The notes under the pieces were generated by a model, which searched no databases, was not told where the DNA came from, and was given only the letters and a program-made list of their open reading frames with translations. A DNA stretch of 64,000 nucleotides from Desulfitobacterium_A sp034927245 (GTDB taxonomy: Bacteria; Bacillota; Desulfitobacteriia; Desulfitobacteriales; Desulfitobacteriaceae): NCBI RefSeq assembly GCF_034927245.1, contig NZ_JAYFQK010000018.1, positions 1 to 64,000 on the forward strand. The letters run 5' to 3'. Each line of letters begins with the position of its first letter. The first letter of the stretch is position 1. Positions 42,029-51,324 of this stretch are shown one piece after another. The position numbers and the translations under genes are program-made.

Positions 42029-43172
42029 GATTTTAGGCTATCGCCGAGAAAATGGACATATTGGCATTCGTAACTATGTTCTTATTCTTCCTGTAGATGA
42101 TTTATCGAATGCCGCATGTGAGGCCGTTGCTAAAAATATTGCCGGAACACTTGCATTACCTCATCCTTATGGTCGTATTCAATTCGGAGCCGACCTTGAG
42201 TTGCACTTCAAACAAATTATTGGAGCAGGACGTAATCCCAACGTAGCGGCTGTCGTTGTCATCGGGATTGAGCCAAACTGGGCAAAACGCGTAGCCGATG
42301 GGATTGCTGAAACCGGAAAACCGGTAAGCTACTACGGTATTGAAGGTCATGGCGATTTAAAAACGATCGAAATGGCATCCCGAAAAGCCAAGGAATATGT
42401 ACAATATGCGACTTCCCTGGAAAAAGTCGAGTGTGAGCTAAAAGATCTGGTCGTCAGCTTTAAATGCGGCGAATCGGATACGACTTCCGGTCTCGCAGGA
42501 AACCCAACGGCAGGTGTAGTCGGTGACCGTCTGGTTGAAATGGGCGGGACGGTTATCTTCGGTGAGACACCAGAGACAACGGGTGCCGAGCACGTTCTGG
42601 CTAAACACTTCGCCACTCCTGAACTCGCTCAAAAGTATCTGGCAGTTCATAAAGAGTACATGGATATGATTGAGTCCAAAGGCGCTGACCTTCTTGGATC
42701 GCAGCCGACACAAGGGAATATCGCAGGCGGTCTGACGACCATTGAAGAGAAAGCGATGGGCAATATTCAAAAAGCCGGTAAAACTCCGATTATCGGTCTC
42801 TTGGATATGGCAGAAGAACCGACGAAACCGGGACGTTATTTCATGAATACATCTGCAGCTGCAGCTGAATGTATAACGCTCATGATGGCAGCGGGGGCAA
42901 CCCTTCATATCTTTATCACCGGACAAGGCAACATCGTCGGAAACCCGATAGAGCCCGTGATCAAGATGTCAGCAAATCCGAAAACCTGTAAGGAAATGTC
43001 TGAGCATATTGACGTGGATATCAGCGGTGTTCTCAGCCGGGAATTAACCCTGGATCAAGCAGCGGATAAAGTGATGGATTGTATCGTGAAAACAGCCCGT
43101 GGTCGTTTAACCGATGCGGAAACATTGAATCACAAAGAGTTCGTCTTAAATCGTCTCTATCCCAGTGCTTAG
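42018..43172 (+). CDS. suyB: SuyB/UxaA-type large subunit, copy 1
   Basis: A 384-residue catalytic subunit of the UxaA C-terminal family. It begins with GYRRENGHIGIRNYVLILP and contains the family core KCGESDTTSGLAGNPTAGVV and GGTVIFGETPETTGAEHVL. These enzymes use a metal or iron-sulfur centre to eliminate from sugar acids or sulfolactate. Copy 2 (44808) differs at only five of 384 residues although many codons differ. The gene overlaps its small-subunit gene by 11 bases, which keeps the two subunits balanced. Confidence 0.78.
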   Translation: METKILGYRRENGHIGIRNYVLILPVDDLSNAACEAVAKNIAGTLALPHPYGRIQFGADLELHFKQIIGAGRNPNVAAVVVIGIEPNWAKRVADGIAETGKPVSYYGIEGHGDLKTIEMASRKAKEYVQYATSLEKVECELKDLVVSFKCGESDTTSGLAGNPTAGVVGDRLVEMGGTVIFGETPETTGAEHVLAKHFATPELAQKYLAVHKEYMDMIESKGADLLGSQPTQGNIAGGLTTIEEKAMGNIQKAGKTPIIGLLDMAEEPTKPGRYFMNTSAAAAECITLMMAAGATLHIFITGQGNIVGNPIEPVIKMSANPKTCKEMSEHIDVDISGVLSRELTLDQAADKVMDCIVKTARGRLTDAETLNHKEFVLNRLYPSA

Positions 43173-43223
43173 ATAGGAGTTTGGGTTTAAACTAAAAAGA
43201 TGAGTGGGTCAGGGGTGAAAAGA

Positions 43224-44486
43224 GTGAAAACAATAGAAGTACCTTACGGTCATAGTTTCCAATCGTGTTTAATACCGGACGGGGTTGAATGTGTCTACGG
43301 CCGATTAGGCAAGGCGGAGCCAGATGTTGATACCGGCGAACAAATTAATGCGGCTTTAATGGATTTAATAGGAGATATTAACTTAGATAAGCTTAGAGGT
43401 GCTCAGTCCGTAGCTATTGCCGTGAGTGACATGACTCGCCCTGTACCCACTCGCCTCATTTTAGAAAAACTGCTCCCTTGGTTAGCTCGGCGGGGAATTT
43501 CCGAAAAGCAAATTACAGTTCTTGTGGGTGGTGGCCTGCATCATCCGGCAACTCAAGAAGAGATCAGCTATATACTGGGAGAGAAGCTCCAAAAACGGCT
43601 TCGTATCTTGGCGCACGACGCGGATGATAAGGACAGCCTTACTTTTCTGGGTACATCTTCGATGGGAACACCGGTCTATGTCAATAAATATTTTGCCGAA
43701 GCAGATTATAAAATCGTGACAGGCATGGTTGATGCTCATCAATTTATGGGCTTTACTGCCGGTGTTAAAGGCGCAGTCATCGGCTTAGGCGGCAGACCTA
43801 CCATTACCGGAAATCATGCCCGCCTTTTTCAACCCGGTGCGGAACTTGGACATATCGAAGGAAATCCCGCCCGTATGGATCTGGAGGAAATCGGTCGAAT
43901 TATTGGCGTGGATATGATCGTTAATGTTGTTCTGAATTCAAAGAAAAAAGTGGTTAAAGCAGTTGCCGGACATCCCGTGACAGCGCATCGTGCTGCCGCT
44001 GAATTTGCTAAAAAAATCATGGGAGTACCCATGAGTCCGGCTGATCTTGTTATTGCCTCACCGGGAGGCTTCCCTAAGGATATCAATGTATACCAAGCTC
44101 AGAAAGCGTTGACTCCCGCTTCACAGCTGGTAAAGCCCGGGGGAACAATTATCCTGGTCGCCCAATGTCCCGAAGGGTCTGGCGAAAAAAGTTTTGAAAA
44201 AGAAATGTCCCTCTATAACAGTCCGCAAGACGTTGTTACCGCTTTTAAACAAAAGGAATTTGTCATTGGACCGCATAAAGCGTATCTTTGGACCCGGACA
44301 TTTTTAAAAGCAGAAGTCGTCTTAATATCCGATGAAATTTCTCCACAATTGGCGAAAACACTTATGGTAAGAGTGTTTAAGAATTTACAAGATGCAGTTG
44401 CTGAAATTATCCCTCATTATCCAGCCAATTTAAAAATAAACGTATTACCCAATGCTAACTCAATTATTCCTATCATCAAGGAATAG
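43224..44486 (+). CDS. LarA family nickel-dependent 2-hydroxyacid racemase or epimerase
   Basis: About 420 residues from GTG 43224 (ribosome site aggggtga; the frame is open from ATG 43200). Lactate racemase LarA uses a nickel pincer cofactor. The key residues are present with the exact LarA spacing: GGGLHHPAT, then His180, Lys190 (pincer lysine) and His206 counted from 43200, in DAHQFMGFTAGVKG and ITGNHARLF; the His-Lys distance is 10 and the Lys-His distance 16, as in LarA His174-Lys184-His200. Lying between two suyAB copies it probably inverts the stereocentre of their substrate. Cofactor genes larB, larC and larE are not here. Confidence 0.88.
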   Translation: MKTIEVPYGHSFQSCLIPDGVECVYGRLGKAEPDVDTGEQINAALMDLIGDINLDKLRGAQSVAIAVSDMTRPVPTRLILEKLLPWLARRGISEKQITVLVGGGLHHPATQEEISYILGEKLQKRLRILAHDADDKDSLTFLGTSSMGTPVYVNKYFAEADYKIVTGMVDAHQFMGFTAGVKGAVIGLGGRPTITGNHARLFQPGAELGHIEGNPARMDLEEIGRIIGVDMIVNVVLNSKKKVVKAVAGHPVTAHRAAAEFAKKIMGVPMSPADLVIASPGGFPKDINVYQAQKALTPASQLVKPGGTIILVAQCPEGSGEKSFEKEMSLYNSPQDVVTAFKQKEFVIGPHKAYLWTRTFLKAEVVLISDEISPQLAKTLMVRVFKNLQDAVAEIIPHYPANLKINVLPNANSIIPIIKE

Positions 44487-44521
44487 AAAATACAGTTTGG
44501 TAAAACAAAGGAGGAAAAGCC

Positions 44522-44818
44522 ATGAGCAGCCATAAGTTTTTGGTGCACGAAGACGGAGATCACGTTGGCGTAGCCGTAGCCGACATAAAGACCGGCGAAC
44601 AAGTCATGGGAATCGAAATTCATTCCGGTAAAGAGTATCATGTCAAGGCAAACTACGACATTCCATTGGGTCACAAAATTGCTCTAACGGATATCAAAGC
44701 AGGTGCTTCCCTCATTAAATACGGCGAAAATGTGGGGACAGTAACGAAAGATATTAAGGTTGGAGACTGGGTGCATACGCATAATCTAAAGACTGCGAGG
44801 TGGGATTATGGAAACTAA
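44522..44818 (+). CDS. suyA: SuyA/UxaA-type small subunit, copy 2
   Basis: A 98-residue SAF-domain protein with the same aaggaggaaaagcc ribosome site as copy 1. Differences from copy 1 are A24T, A32E, Q45Y, E57D, V58I and Q76K. Two of these change charge or bulk in the middle of the domain, so the small subunit has changed much faster than its large partner. It overlaps the large-subunit gene by 11 bases, exactly as in copy 1. Possibly it tunes substrate choice. Confidence 0.75.
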   Translation: MSSHKFLVHEDGDHVGVAVADIKTGEQVMGIEIHSGKEYHVKANYDIPLGHKIALTDIKAGASLIKYGENVGTVTKDIKVGDWVHTHNLKTARWDYGN

Positions 44819-45962
44819 GATTTTAGGTTACCGTAGAGAAAACGGACGCATCGGCATTCGTAACTATGTTCTTATTCTTCCTGTAGATGATTTATCCAAT
44901 GCCGCATGTGAAGCCGTTGCCAAAAATATTGCCGGAACACTGGCACTGCCTCATCCGTATGGTCGTATTCAATTCGGAGCCGACCTTGAATTGCACTTCA
45001 AACAAATCATCGGAGCAGGACGTAATCCCAACGTAGCAGCAGTCGTTGTCATCGGAATTGAGCCGAACTGGGCAAAACGCGTAGCCGATGGAATTGCTGA
45101 AACCGGTAAACCGGTAAGCTATTTCGGCATTGAAGGTCATGGAGATTTAAAAACGATCGAAATGGCATCCCGAAAAGCCAAAGAATATGTCCAATATGCA
45201 ACTTCCCTGGAAAAAGTCGAGTGTGAGTTAAAAGACCTGGTCGTCAGCTTTAAATGCGGCGAATCGGATACGACTTCCGGTCTTGCAGGAAACCCAACGG
45301 CAGGTGTAGTCGGTGACCGTCTGGTTGAAATGGGTGGGACGGTTATCTTCGGGGAGACCCCTGAGACAACGGGTGCCGAGCACGTTTTGGCTAAACACTT
45401 CGCTACGCCTGAACTGGCGCAAAAGTATCTGGCAGTTCATAAAGAGTACATGGATATGATTGAGTCTAAAGGCGCTGACCTTCTTGGATCGCAGCCGACT
45501 CAAGGGAATATCGCAGGCGGTTTGACGACCATTGAAGAGAAAGCGATGGGCAATATTCAAAAAGCCGGTAAGACTCCAATTATTGGCCTTCTTGATATGG
45601 CAGAAGAACCGACGAAACCGGGACGTTACTTCATGAATACATCTGCAGCAGCAGCGGAATGTATAACGTTGATGATGGCAGCGGGGGCAACCCTTCATGT
45701 CTTTATCACCGGACAAGGCAACATCGTCGGAAACCCGATAGAACCCGTGATCAAGATGTCGGCAAACCCGAACACCTGCAAAGAAATGTCTGAACATATT
45801 GACGTGGATATTAGCGGCGTTCTCAGCCGGGAATTAACCCTGGATCAAGCAGCGGATAAAGTGATGGATTGTATCGTGAAAACGGCACGTGGTCGATTAA
45901 CTGATGCAGAAACCTTGAAACATAAAGAGTTCGTCTTAAATCGTCTCTATCCGAGTGCTTAG
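44808..45962 (+). CDS. suyB: SuyB/UxaA-type large subunit, copy 2
   Basis: A 384-residue large subunit lying exactly 2790 bases after copy 1. It differs from copy 1 at five residues (H14R, one Y-to-F, one I-to-V, one K-to-N and one N-to-K), while synonymous changes are frequent. That indicates an older duplication under strong purifying selection rather than an assembly error. The core KCGESDTTSGLAGNPTAG is unchanged. It closes the suyAB-larA-suyAB set, followed by a terminator. Confidence 0.78.
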   Translation: METKILGYRRENGRIGIRNYVLILPVDDLSNAACEAVAKNIAGTLALPHPYGRIQFGADLELHFKQIIGAGRNPNVAAVVVIGIEPNWAKRVADGIAETGKPVSYFGIEGHGDLKTIEMASRKAKEYVQYATSLEKVECELKDLVVSFKCGESDTTSGLAGNPTAGVVGDRLVEMGGTVIFGETPETTGAEHVLAKHFATPELAQKYLAVHKEYMDMIESKGADLLGSQPTQGNIAGGLTTIEEKAMGNIQKAGKTPIIGLLDMAEEPTKPGRYFMNTSAAAAECITLMMAAGATLHVFITGQGNIVGNPIEPVIKMSANPNTCKEMSEHIDVDISGVLSRELTLDQAADKVMDCIVKTARGRLTDAETLKHKEFVLNRLYPSA

Positions 45963-45975
45963 ATTAAAATTAATA

Positions 45976-45997
45976 AGGGCTTCTTCAGGGAAGCCCT
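45976..45997 (+). terminator. Terminator after the second suyB
   Basis: agggctt (45976-45982) pairs with aagccct (45991-45997), followed by ctta. Moderate strength. Confidence 0.65.
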
Positions 45998-46003
45998 CTT
46001 AAA

Positions 46004-46136
46004 TAACCCGGGTAATAACTTAAAACCGTATAAAGTATGTTCATAAAATTTACGAAATAATATATGTCGAAAAATGTAATATTGTCTATTATAATAAAGA
46101 TGACACCATTAGAAATAATGATCAGAGAAGTGTCAT
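46004..46136 (+). promoter_or_regulatory. Dyads upstream of the tripartite transporter operon
   Basis: TAACC-CG-GGTAA at 46004-46015 is one mismatch from the motif of the 13-19 kb island. At 46100-46136 atgacac and gtgtcat enclose a small catta-gaaa-taatg hairpin. A tataat lies at 46090. No gene is seen in 45963-46316. Confidence 0.4.
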
Positions 46137-46316
46137 TCTTGAGAAACGGGTATCCAAAAGGAGATTTCGGATTTTATTAGATTCGTTTTATCCATCAAAA
46201 TATTTTTTCGCTGAAATAGTGGGATTAACGCACTATATATACTTTGGAGTTAGCATGTGAAAAAAATTATATTCATAACGTTTTCCAAGGTCAATAAATT
46301 AAGAGGAGCGAAAAAA

Positions 46317-47315
46317 ATGAATAAAAGAAAAAAACTGATAGCCATAATTCTAGGGGTAGCCTTAATCTTCTCGATGACCTTAACCGGATGTAACAAAAGC
46401 GGTAAAAACGACACGAGTGGCAAGTTGAATTATCCGACTAAACCTGTAAATATGATCATTGCCTTTACAGCCGGTGGCTCAAGTGATGTTCAAGCAAGAA
46501 TTATGCAGAAGTACTGGGATAAATATGTTCCCCAACAAAACTGGGTATTCAACTATAAAACAGGTGCAGGCGGAGCGGTAGGATTTGCAGCAATTGCTGA
46601 TTCAGCTCCGGATGGATACACTATCGGCGGAGTAAATACGCCTCATATGGTGCTTCAACCTCTGGGTCAAGGAGCTCAATTTAAGATCGATGATTTCGAA
46701 TATATTTGTCAAGTTGTTGATGATCCTCAAGTACTGGCTGTCAATAACAAGAGTAAATTTAAAACATGGCAAGAAGTTATCGATTATGCCAAAGCCAACC
46801 CTGGCAAGTTGAAGGTGGGTATTGTCGGTACCTTTACAGGCCATCACTTAATGTATTTAGATCTGAAAGATAAAACGGGTGTTGAATTAACTCAAGTTGT
46901 TTATAAAGGTGCGGCCGACCAAAATGCAGCTCTCTTGGGCGGTGAAATTGATGTGATGATTGGAAATGTTAATGATGTAATGCGCAGTGTGGATCAAATG
47001 AAAATCTTAGCTGTAGCTGCTGATGAACGGAGTTCTTTCCTTCCCGATGTACCGACCTTTAAAGAAACCGGACTTGACTTAGTATCCGATATTCGCCGCG
47101 GATTTGTTGCACCTAAAGGTACAGATCCCCAAATCATAGCTTATCTGCGTGATGCCTTTAAAAAGATCAACGATGATCCTGATTATATTGCCGATATGAA
47201 AAAGGCAGGCCAACCCCAAGCTTATCTGAGCGGTGAAGACTTCGAAAAGTATGTTCATGATCAAGATGCTCATGCGAGACAACTTTTAACTAAATACGGT
47301 TTAATGAAGAGCTAA
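46317..47315 (+). CDS. tctC: Tripartite tricarboxylate transporter substrate-binding protein
   Basis: A 332-residue lipoprotein of the TctC/Bug family, started at ATG 46317 after aagaggagcg. A signal peptide ends in the lipobox LTGC (Cys25). The mature part has the Bug signatures IIAFTAGGSSDVQARIMQKY, YKTGAGGAVGFAAIA and YKGAADQNAALLGGEIDVMI. It captures a carboxylic acid outside the membrane for the TctAB permease. With suyAB and an Ldh_2-family dehydrogenase around it, sulfolactate or a similar hydroxyacid is a plausible cargo. Confidence 0.92.
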   Translation: MNKRKKLIAIILGVALIFSMTLTGCNKSGKNDTSGKLNYPTKPVNMIIAFTAGGSSDVQARIMQKYWDKYVPQQNWVFNYKTGAGGAVGFAAIADSAPDGYTIGGVNTPHMVLQPLGQGAQFKIDDFEYICQVVDDPQVLAVNNKSKFKTWQEVIDYAKANPGKLKVGIVGTFTGHHLMYLDLKDKTGVELTQVVYKGAADQNAALLGGEIDVMIGNVNDVMRSVDQMKILAVAADERSSFLPDVPTFKETGLDLVSDIRRGFVAPKGTDPQIIAYLRDAFKKINDDPDYIADMKKAGQPQAYLSGEDFEKYVHDQDAHARQLLTKYGLMKS

Positions 47316-47382
47316 TGCTAAGATGAGGAATGGGGGCATTATATTTGCCCCCTAAATATCCAATAGAGGAGGCTTACACTAT

Positions 47383-48900
47383 ATGTGGGAGAATATCCTA
47401 GCAGGTTTTGTCAATAGTTTAGTGCCCATCAATCTCCTGCTGATGATTCTCGGCCTGGTCGGCGGAATTATTATCGGTGCACTTCCCGGTTTGACGGCCA
47501 CGATGGGGGTTGCTCTAATGGTTCCAATTACCTTTGCCATGGATCCGATTAGTGGACTGATCATGTTAGGAGCTATTTATTCCGGAGCTATTTACGGAGG
47601 ATCTAATTCAGCTATTTTAATTAACACACCGGGTACACCTTCTGCTGTGGCGACGACCTTTGACGGGTGGCCTATGACGAAGAAAGGCCTAGCGGATGAT
47701 GCGTTAAATACTGCACTTATTGCCTCTGCTTTCGGCGGTTTATTTGGAACTTTGGTCCTTCTTTTTCTAGCCGCACCGATGGCTCAATTGTCACTGAAAT
47801 TCGGAGCTCCGGAGTTTTTCTGGCTCTGTATTTTTGGACTCAGTACAATTGCTTCTATGTCACAGAACAATGTTCTCAAAGGGCTGCTATCGGGTGCCTT
47901 TGGACTGCTTATCAGTACGATTGGGCTTGATCCGGTGTTAGGATTACCTCGATTTACCTTTGGGAATTATACGTTTGTTCAAGGTATCGAAGTTATTCCT
48001 GCAATGATCGGGCTCTTCTCATTTTCACAAGTGATTTATTTGGTGGGAAGCAAAAATAATTATATTGCAGATTACAAGGCTAAAAAAGGTGTGACCTCCC
48101 GAATTTTAAAACAGATGGCTAAGACCTGCAAGGCAAACCTTATGAGGTCTTCCATTATTGGGGCAATCGTCGGAATTTTGCCGGGTGCCGGTGGCGAAAT
48201 CGCCTCAATTATTTCCTATAATGAAGGGAAAAAGTGGGACCACAATAAAGGTAAATATGGCACAGGAGTTATTGATGGGGTATGTTCGAGTGAAGCTGCG
48301 AATAACGCAACCATTGGAGGAAGCTTGATTCCTATGCTGACCCTAGGTATTCCGGGTAGCGCCGTAGCAGCCGTTATCATGGGAGCTTTATTGGCTCAAG
48401 GGATTCAGCCAGGCTTTAAGATCTTTAGCAACAATGGTGAATTAGCGTATTCATTTATCGTTTCGATGTTAATTGCCAATATCTTAATGGTGGTCGTTGG
48501 ATCTATTCTCATCAAGGGGACGGCCAAAATTCTTAATGTTCGTACTTCCTACATTGGTGTGGCTATTGTTGCTTTAGCGATCATTGGCTCTTATGCGATC
48601 CGCAATAGCATGTTTGATGTTGCAATCATGGTTTTCTTTGGCTTAGTAGGACATTTTGGCGGCAGGATCGGCATGGATACAGGCGCTGCGGCTTTAGGAA
48701 TTATCCTGGGACCTATTGTGGAAGACAATCTGAGTAAGTCAATGGCTATTGCCGGGGCGGAGGGATCGATATTTACAGTTTTCTTTACCCATCCGATTTC
48801 TTTAATCCTCATTATCTTGACCCTTATCTCTGTCCTATCTCCTCTATTTTTAGGTAAACATAAGAGTGAAAAGGAGGCAAAAGCTAATGACCAGGCGTAA
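47383..48900 (+). CDS. tctA: Tripartite tricarboxylate transporter large permease TctA
   Basis: A 505-residue membrane protein with about 12 helices. Family signatures include GALPGLTATMGVALMVPITF, GAIYSGAIYGGSNSAILINT PG-type loop and the second-half ILPGAGGEIASIISYNEGKK. Start ATG after agaggaggctt. It forms the main channel with TctB and uses a cation gradient for uptake. Gene order is tctC-tctA-tctB, with tctB overlapping by 14 bases. Confidence 0.94.
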   Translation: MWENILAGFVNSLVPINLLLMILGLVGGIIIGALPGLTATMGVALMVPITFAMDPISGLIMLGAIYSGAIYGGSNSAILINTPGTPSAVATTFDGWPMTKKGLADDALNTALIASAFGGLFGTLVLLFLAAPMAQLSLKFGAPEFFWLCIFGLSTIASMSQNNVLKGLLSGAFGLLISTIGLDPVLGLPRFTFGNYTFVQGIEVIPAMIGLFSFSQVIYLVGSKNNYIADYKAKKGVTSRILKQMAKTCKANLMRSSIIGAIVGILPGAGGEIASIISYNEGKKWDHNKGKYGTGVIDGVCSSEAANNATIGGSLIPMLTLGIPGSAVAAVIMGALLAQGIQPGFKIFSNNGELAYSFIVSMLIANILMVVVGSILIKGTAKILNVRTSYIGVAIVALAIIGSYAIRNSMFDVAIMVFFGLVGHFGGRIGMDTGAAALGIILGPIVEDNLSKSMAIAGAEGSIFTVFFTHPISLILIILTLISVLSPLFLGKHKSEKEAKANDQA

Positions 48901-49348
48901 AGCGGATTTAATCGCTGGAATTGTATGCGTTTTGATTGCTTCGATTTTCTGGATACAAGGTTCTAAGCTTGAGCCGGATAGCAATTTGTTTCCAAAAGTA
49001 TTAGAGATTTGTATGATAGTCGGAGGTTTTGCTTGTATTGGGAAGAGTCTATTATCCAAAAATAAACAAGACGATCTACCGGATGAAGCGGAAAAGCTTG
49101 ATTGGATTAAAGCTATTGCCATTATTGTAGCCTCGATTATTTATATCTTCGGGATGGTGTATGTCGGTTTTTATGTGACGACATTAGTCTATTTAACGCT
49201 GGGTTCATGGTATCTCAATGATGAAGACCGCTCCTCGTTAAAGGCTATAGTTGGATCACTCGTGTTCGGGTTAGGTGTGACAGTGGTACTTTATCTGACG
49301 TTCAATGTATTTTTACAAGTTCCGACGCCGAACAGTTTATTGTTATAA
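48887..49348 (+). CDS. tctB: Tripartite tricarboxylate transporter small permease TctB
   Basis: A 153-residue protein with four hydrophobic helices (ADLIAGIVCVLIASIFWIQG, the loop NLFPKVLEICMIVGG, then two later pairs), started at ATG 48887 after aaggaggcaaa. Poorly conserved in general, but its place and topology are those of TctB. It overlaps tctA by 14 bases. A strong terminator follows. Confidence 0.88.
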   Translation: MTRRKADLIAGIVCVLIASIFWIQGSKLEPDSNLFPKVLEICMIVGGFACIGKSLLSKNKQDDLPDEAEKLDWIKAIAIIVASIIYIFGMVYVGFYVTTLVYLTLGSWYLNDEDRSSLKAIVGSLVFGLGVTVVLYLTFNVFLQVPTPNSLLL

Positions 49349-49358
49349 ATCAAAAGGG

Positions 49359-49389
49359 TTGGCCCCTTGTTAAGAGGGGTCAATTTTTT
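49359..49389 (+). terminator. Terminator after tctB
   Basis: ttggcccctt pairs with agaggggtcaa (one G-T pair), followed by TTTTTT. Confidence 0.88.
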
Positions 49390-49443
49390 CAACTGGCAAA
49401 CCCAATAATCTAAAAGTTAGAACGATTTAGACATAGATTATTA

Positions 49444-49459
49444 GGTATGATATAATACC
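49444..49459 (+). promoter_or_regulatory. Promoter with inverted repeat before the FadR-type gene
   Basis: ggtat (49444-49448) and atacc (49455-49459) flank a tataat (49451-49456), so a repressor bound here would block the -10. A likely autoregulatory site, sharing GGT/ACC halves with the operator at 41645. Confidence 0.5.
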
Positions 49460-49489
49460 AACGAATTTAATTTTAAGGTCGGTGTTATC

Positions 49490-50203
49490 ATGTTTGAACC
49501 AGTTAAAACGTATAGTAACTTATCTGAGGAAATAGTCAATCAGATTATGCAGGAAGTAAGTAATGGTAAGCTTAAGCCAGGCGATAAGTTACCTTCTGAA
49601 CGCGAAATGTGTAATGTGTTTGCCGTGAGCAGGACAGTAGTTCGGGATGCGTTAAAGACTCTGGCAGGGTTGGGAATTGTTACGATTCGCCATGGTATGG
49701 GAGCTTATATAAATGAAGTCGATGTCTCGGAAGATGTATCTCGACTATCGTCATTGCTTCAGATTTCAAAAGGGACGATAGAGGAGCTATTTCAAATTCG
49801 AGAGATATTAGAAAGCAAAGCAGCGTTTTGGTGTGCGCAAAATGCCAATGATCAGGATATCATGCAACTGGAGGAAATTATTAGAAGAGGTAAAGAACTT
49901 GGGAATGAGAACGAGTCGAAGCTTGCTTTGCTTGACGCTGAGCTTCATCTCAAGATAACTGAAGCTGCAGGGAATAAAGTTTTAAAGAGACTTATGGTTA
50001 ACCTATTAGATTTAACCGGAGAAGTAAGAGTCAGCGTTTTAAGAATATCGGGACGTCAACGTCTATCCGTTCTAGAGCATGAGACGATTGTTGAAGCGAT
50101 AAAACAACGCAATCCGGAATTGGCGTATCAAAAGATGGTGGAACACTTAACGAACGTAAGATTGGCAATCCTGAATGGTTCTCAAGCTTCGGAAAAAAAG
50201 TGA
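49490..50203 (+). CDS. GntR family regulator, FadR subfamily
   Basis: A 237-residue regulator. Winged helix-turn-helix at about 10-75 (LSEEIVNQIMQEVSNGKLKP, LPSEREMCNVFAVSRTVVRD), then the all-helical FCD ligand domain (about 90-225) with metal-site residues in AELHLKITEAAGNK and VLEHETIVEAI. Such proteins usually bind organic acids. It lies between the transporter and the dehydrogenase and is the likely repressor of the whole 41.6-51.3 kb locus. The inducer is probably the substrate or a product of the pathway. Confidence 0.9.
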   Translation: MFEPVKTYSNLSEEIVNQIMQEVSNGKLKPGDKLPSEREMCNVFAVSRTVVRDALKTLAGLGIVTIRHGMGAYINEVDVSEDVSRLSSLLQISKGTIEELFQIREILESKAAFWCAQNANDQDIMQLEEIIRRGKELGNENESKLALLDAELHLKITEAAGNKVLKRLMVNLLDLTGEVRVSVLRISGRQRLSVLEHETIVEAIKQRNPELAYQKMVEHLTNVRLAILNGSQASEKK

Positions 50204-50225
50204 ATAAAAGGATGAGGGATAAAGA

Positions 50226-51263
50226 ATGAGTCCTTGTTTCTCGTTTCAAAAGATTGATCATTTTTGTCAGGCCCTCCTGATCGCGAGTGGTGTTCCAGAG
50301 ACTGAGGCAAAAATTGTCGCTTCTATTCTGGTTGATACGAGTCTTGAAGGAATTGATACCCATGGAATTAGCCGACTGCCCGTTTATCTTAAGTGTTTGT
50401 TGAGTGGTCGGATCAATCCGGCTCCCTCTATTCAGAACACGATTAATGGTGCGGTAGCCAGCGTGGATGGAGATAATGGACTTGGCCAATTAGTAGCCTA
50501 TCGTGCTATGGAAATTGCCATTGAGCTATCCCAAAAATACGGTATTGGTTTTGTTACAGTTAGAAACAGTAACCATTTCGGGGCGGCTTCTACGTATTGT
50601 AAAATGGCGGCAGAAGAGCAAATGATTGGACAGGTGTTTACGAACTCGCCGAGTGGAATCCCTCCCTGGGGAGGGAAAGCACCTTACTTCGGGACCAATC
50701 CGATAGCTTACGGATTTCCCAATGGCAATCAGCCTGTTGTTATAGATATGTCTTCCTCAACCGTTGCCCGTGGCAATATCATTTTGGCCGCAAAGGAAGA
50801 GAGGGATATTCCCGAAGGATGGGCCATTGATAAAGAGGGAAAACCAACGACAAATGCTAAAGCAGCTTTAGAAGGCGCCGTTCTCCCTATTGGCGGGGCA
50901 AAAGGATATGCACTGGCTCTGGCGGTCGAAGTCTTTTCAGGAATCATAAGCGGCTCCGCATATGGAAGTCATGTGGGATGGATTAATGATGATGCGGTCG
51001 AGCCTGCAAATATAGGACACAGCTTTTTGACGATTGATATCTCACGTTTTATGCCTATTGAGGAATTCACCCAAAGAATGAAAGATATGATTCGCGAAAT
51101 TAAAGAAACACCAAAGGCTGATGGAATAAGTGAGATTCGCATTCCGGGTGAGCGGCGTCAGATCATAGCTGAGAAACGCAGAAGAGATGGAATCCCGATT
51201 AGCGATGGATTGCTTTCGGAACTTAATAAGTTTGCAAAAAAATTTAAAATTTCCATGCTTTAG
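50226..51263 (+). CDS. Ldh_2/MDH2-family NAD(P)-dependent 2-hydroxyacid dehydrogenase
   Basis: A 345-residue oxidoreductase of the malate/L-lactate dehydrogenase type 2 family, which includes the sulfolactate dehydrogenases ComC/SlcC. Family features are LVDTSLEGIDTHGISRLPVY, VASVDGDNGLGQLVAYRAME, the cofactor loop RNSNHFGAASTYCKMA and PFAGPKG-like GGAKGYALALAVEVFSG. Together with a LarA racemase and suyAB it could interconvert sulfopyruvate and sulfolactate, so that both isomers reach the sulfo-lyase. Malate or another hydroxyacid is possible. It starts 22 bases after the regulator gene. Confidence 0.82.
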   Translation: MSPCFSFQKIDHFCQALLIASGVPETEAKIVASILVDTSLEGIDTHGISRLPVYLKCLLSGRINPAPSIQNTINGAVASVDGDNGLGQLVAYRAMEIAIELSQKYGIGFVTVRNSNHFGAASTYCKMAAEEQMIGQVFTNSPSGIPPWGGKAPYFGTNPIAYGFPNGNQPVVIDMSSSTVARGNIILAAKEERDIPEGWAIDKEGKPTTNAKAALEGAVLPIGGAKGYALALAVEVFSGIISGSAYGSHVGWINDDAVEPANIGHSFLTIDISRFMPIEEFTQRMKDMIREIKETPKADGISEIRIPGERRQIIAEKRRRDGIPISDGLLSELNKFAKKFKISML

Positions 51264-51324
51264 GACTTGACATCTTCTTCCTAAAGGCTTAGAATCAATC
51301 ACATAACACAGGATACTTATATAT

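Noticed and set aside
42438..42926. Long minus-strand frames inside suyB copies and other genes
   Set aside because: They are shadows of the conserved plus-strand genes, with no ribosome sites or known domains.
41732..45962. Assembly artefact causing the duplicated suyAB
   Set aside because: The copies have many synonymous differences and different flanks, with larA between them, so they are true paralogues.
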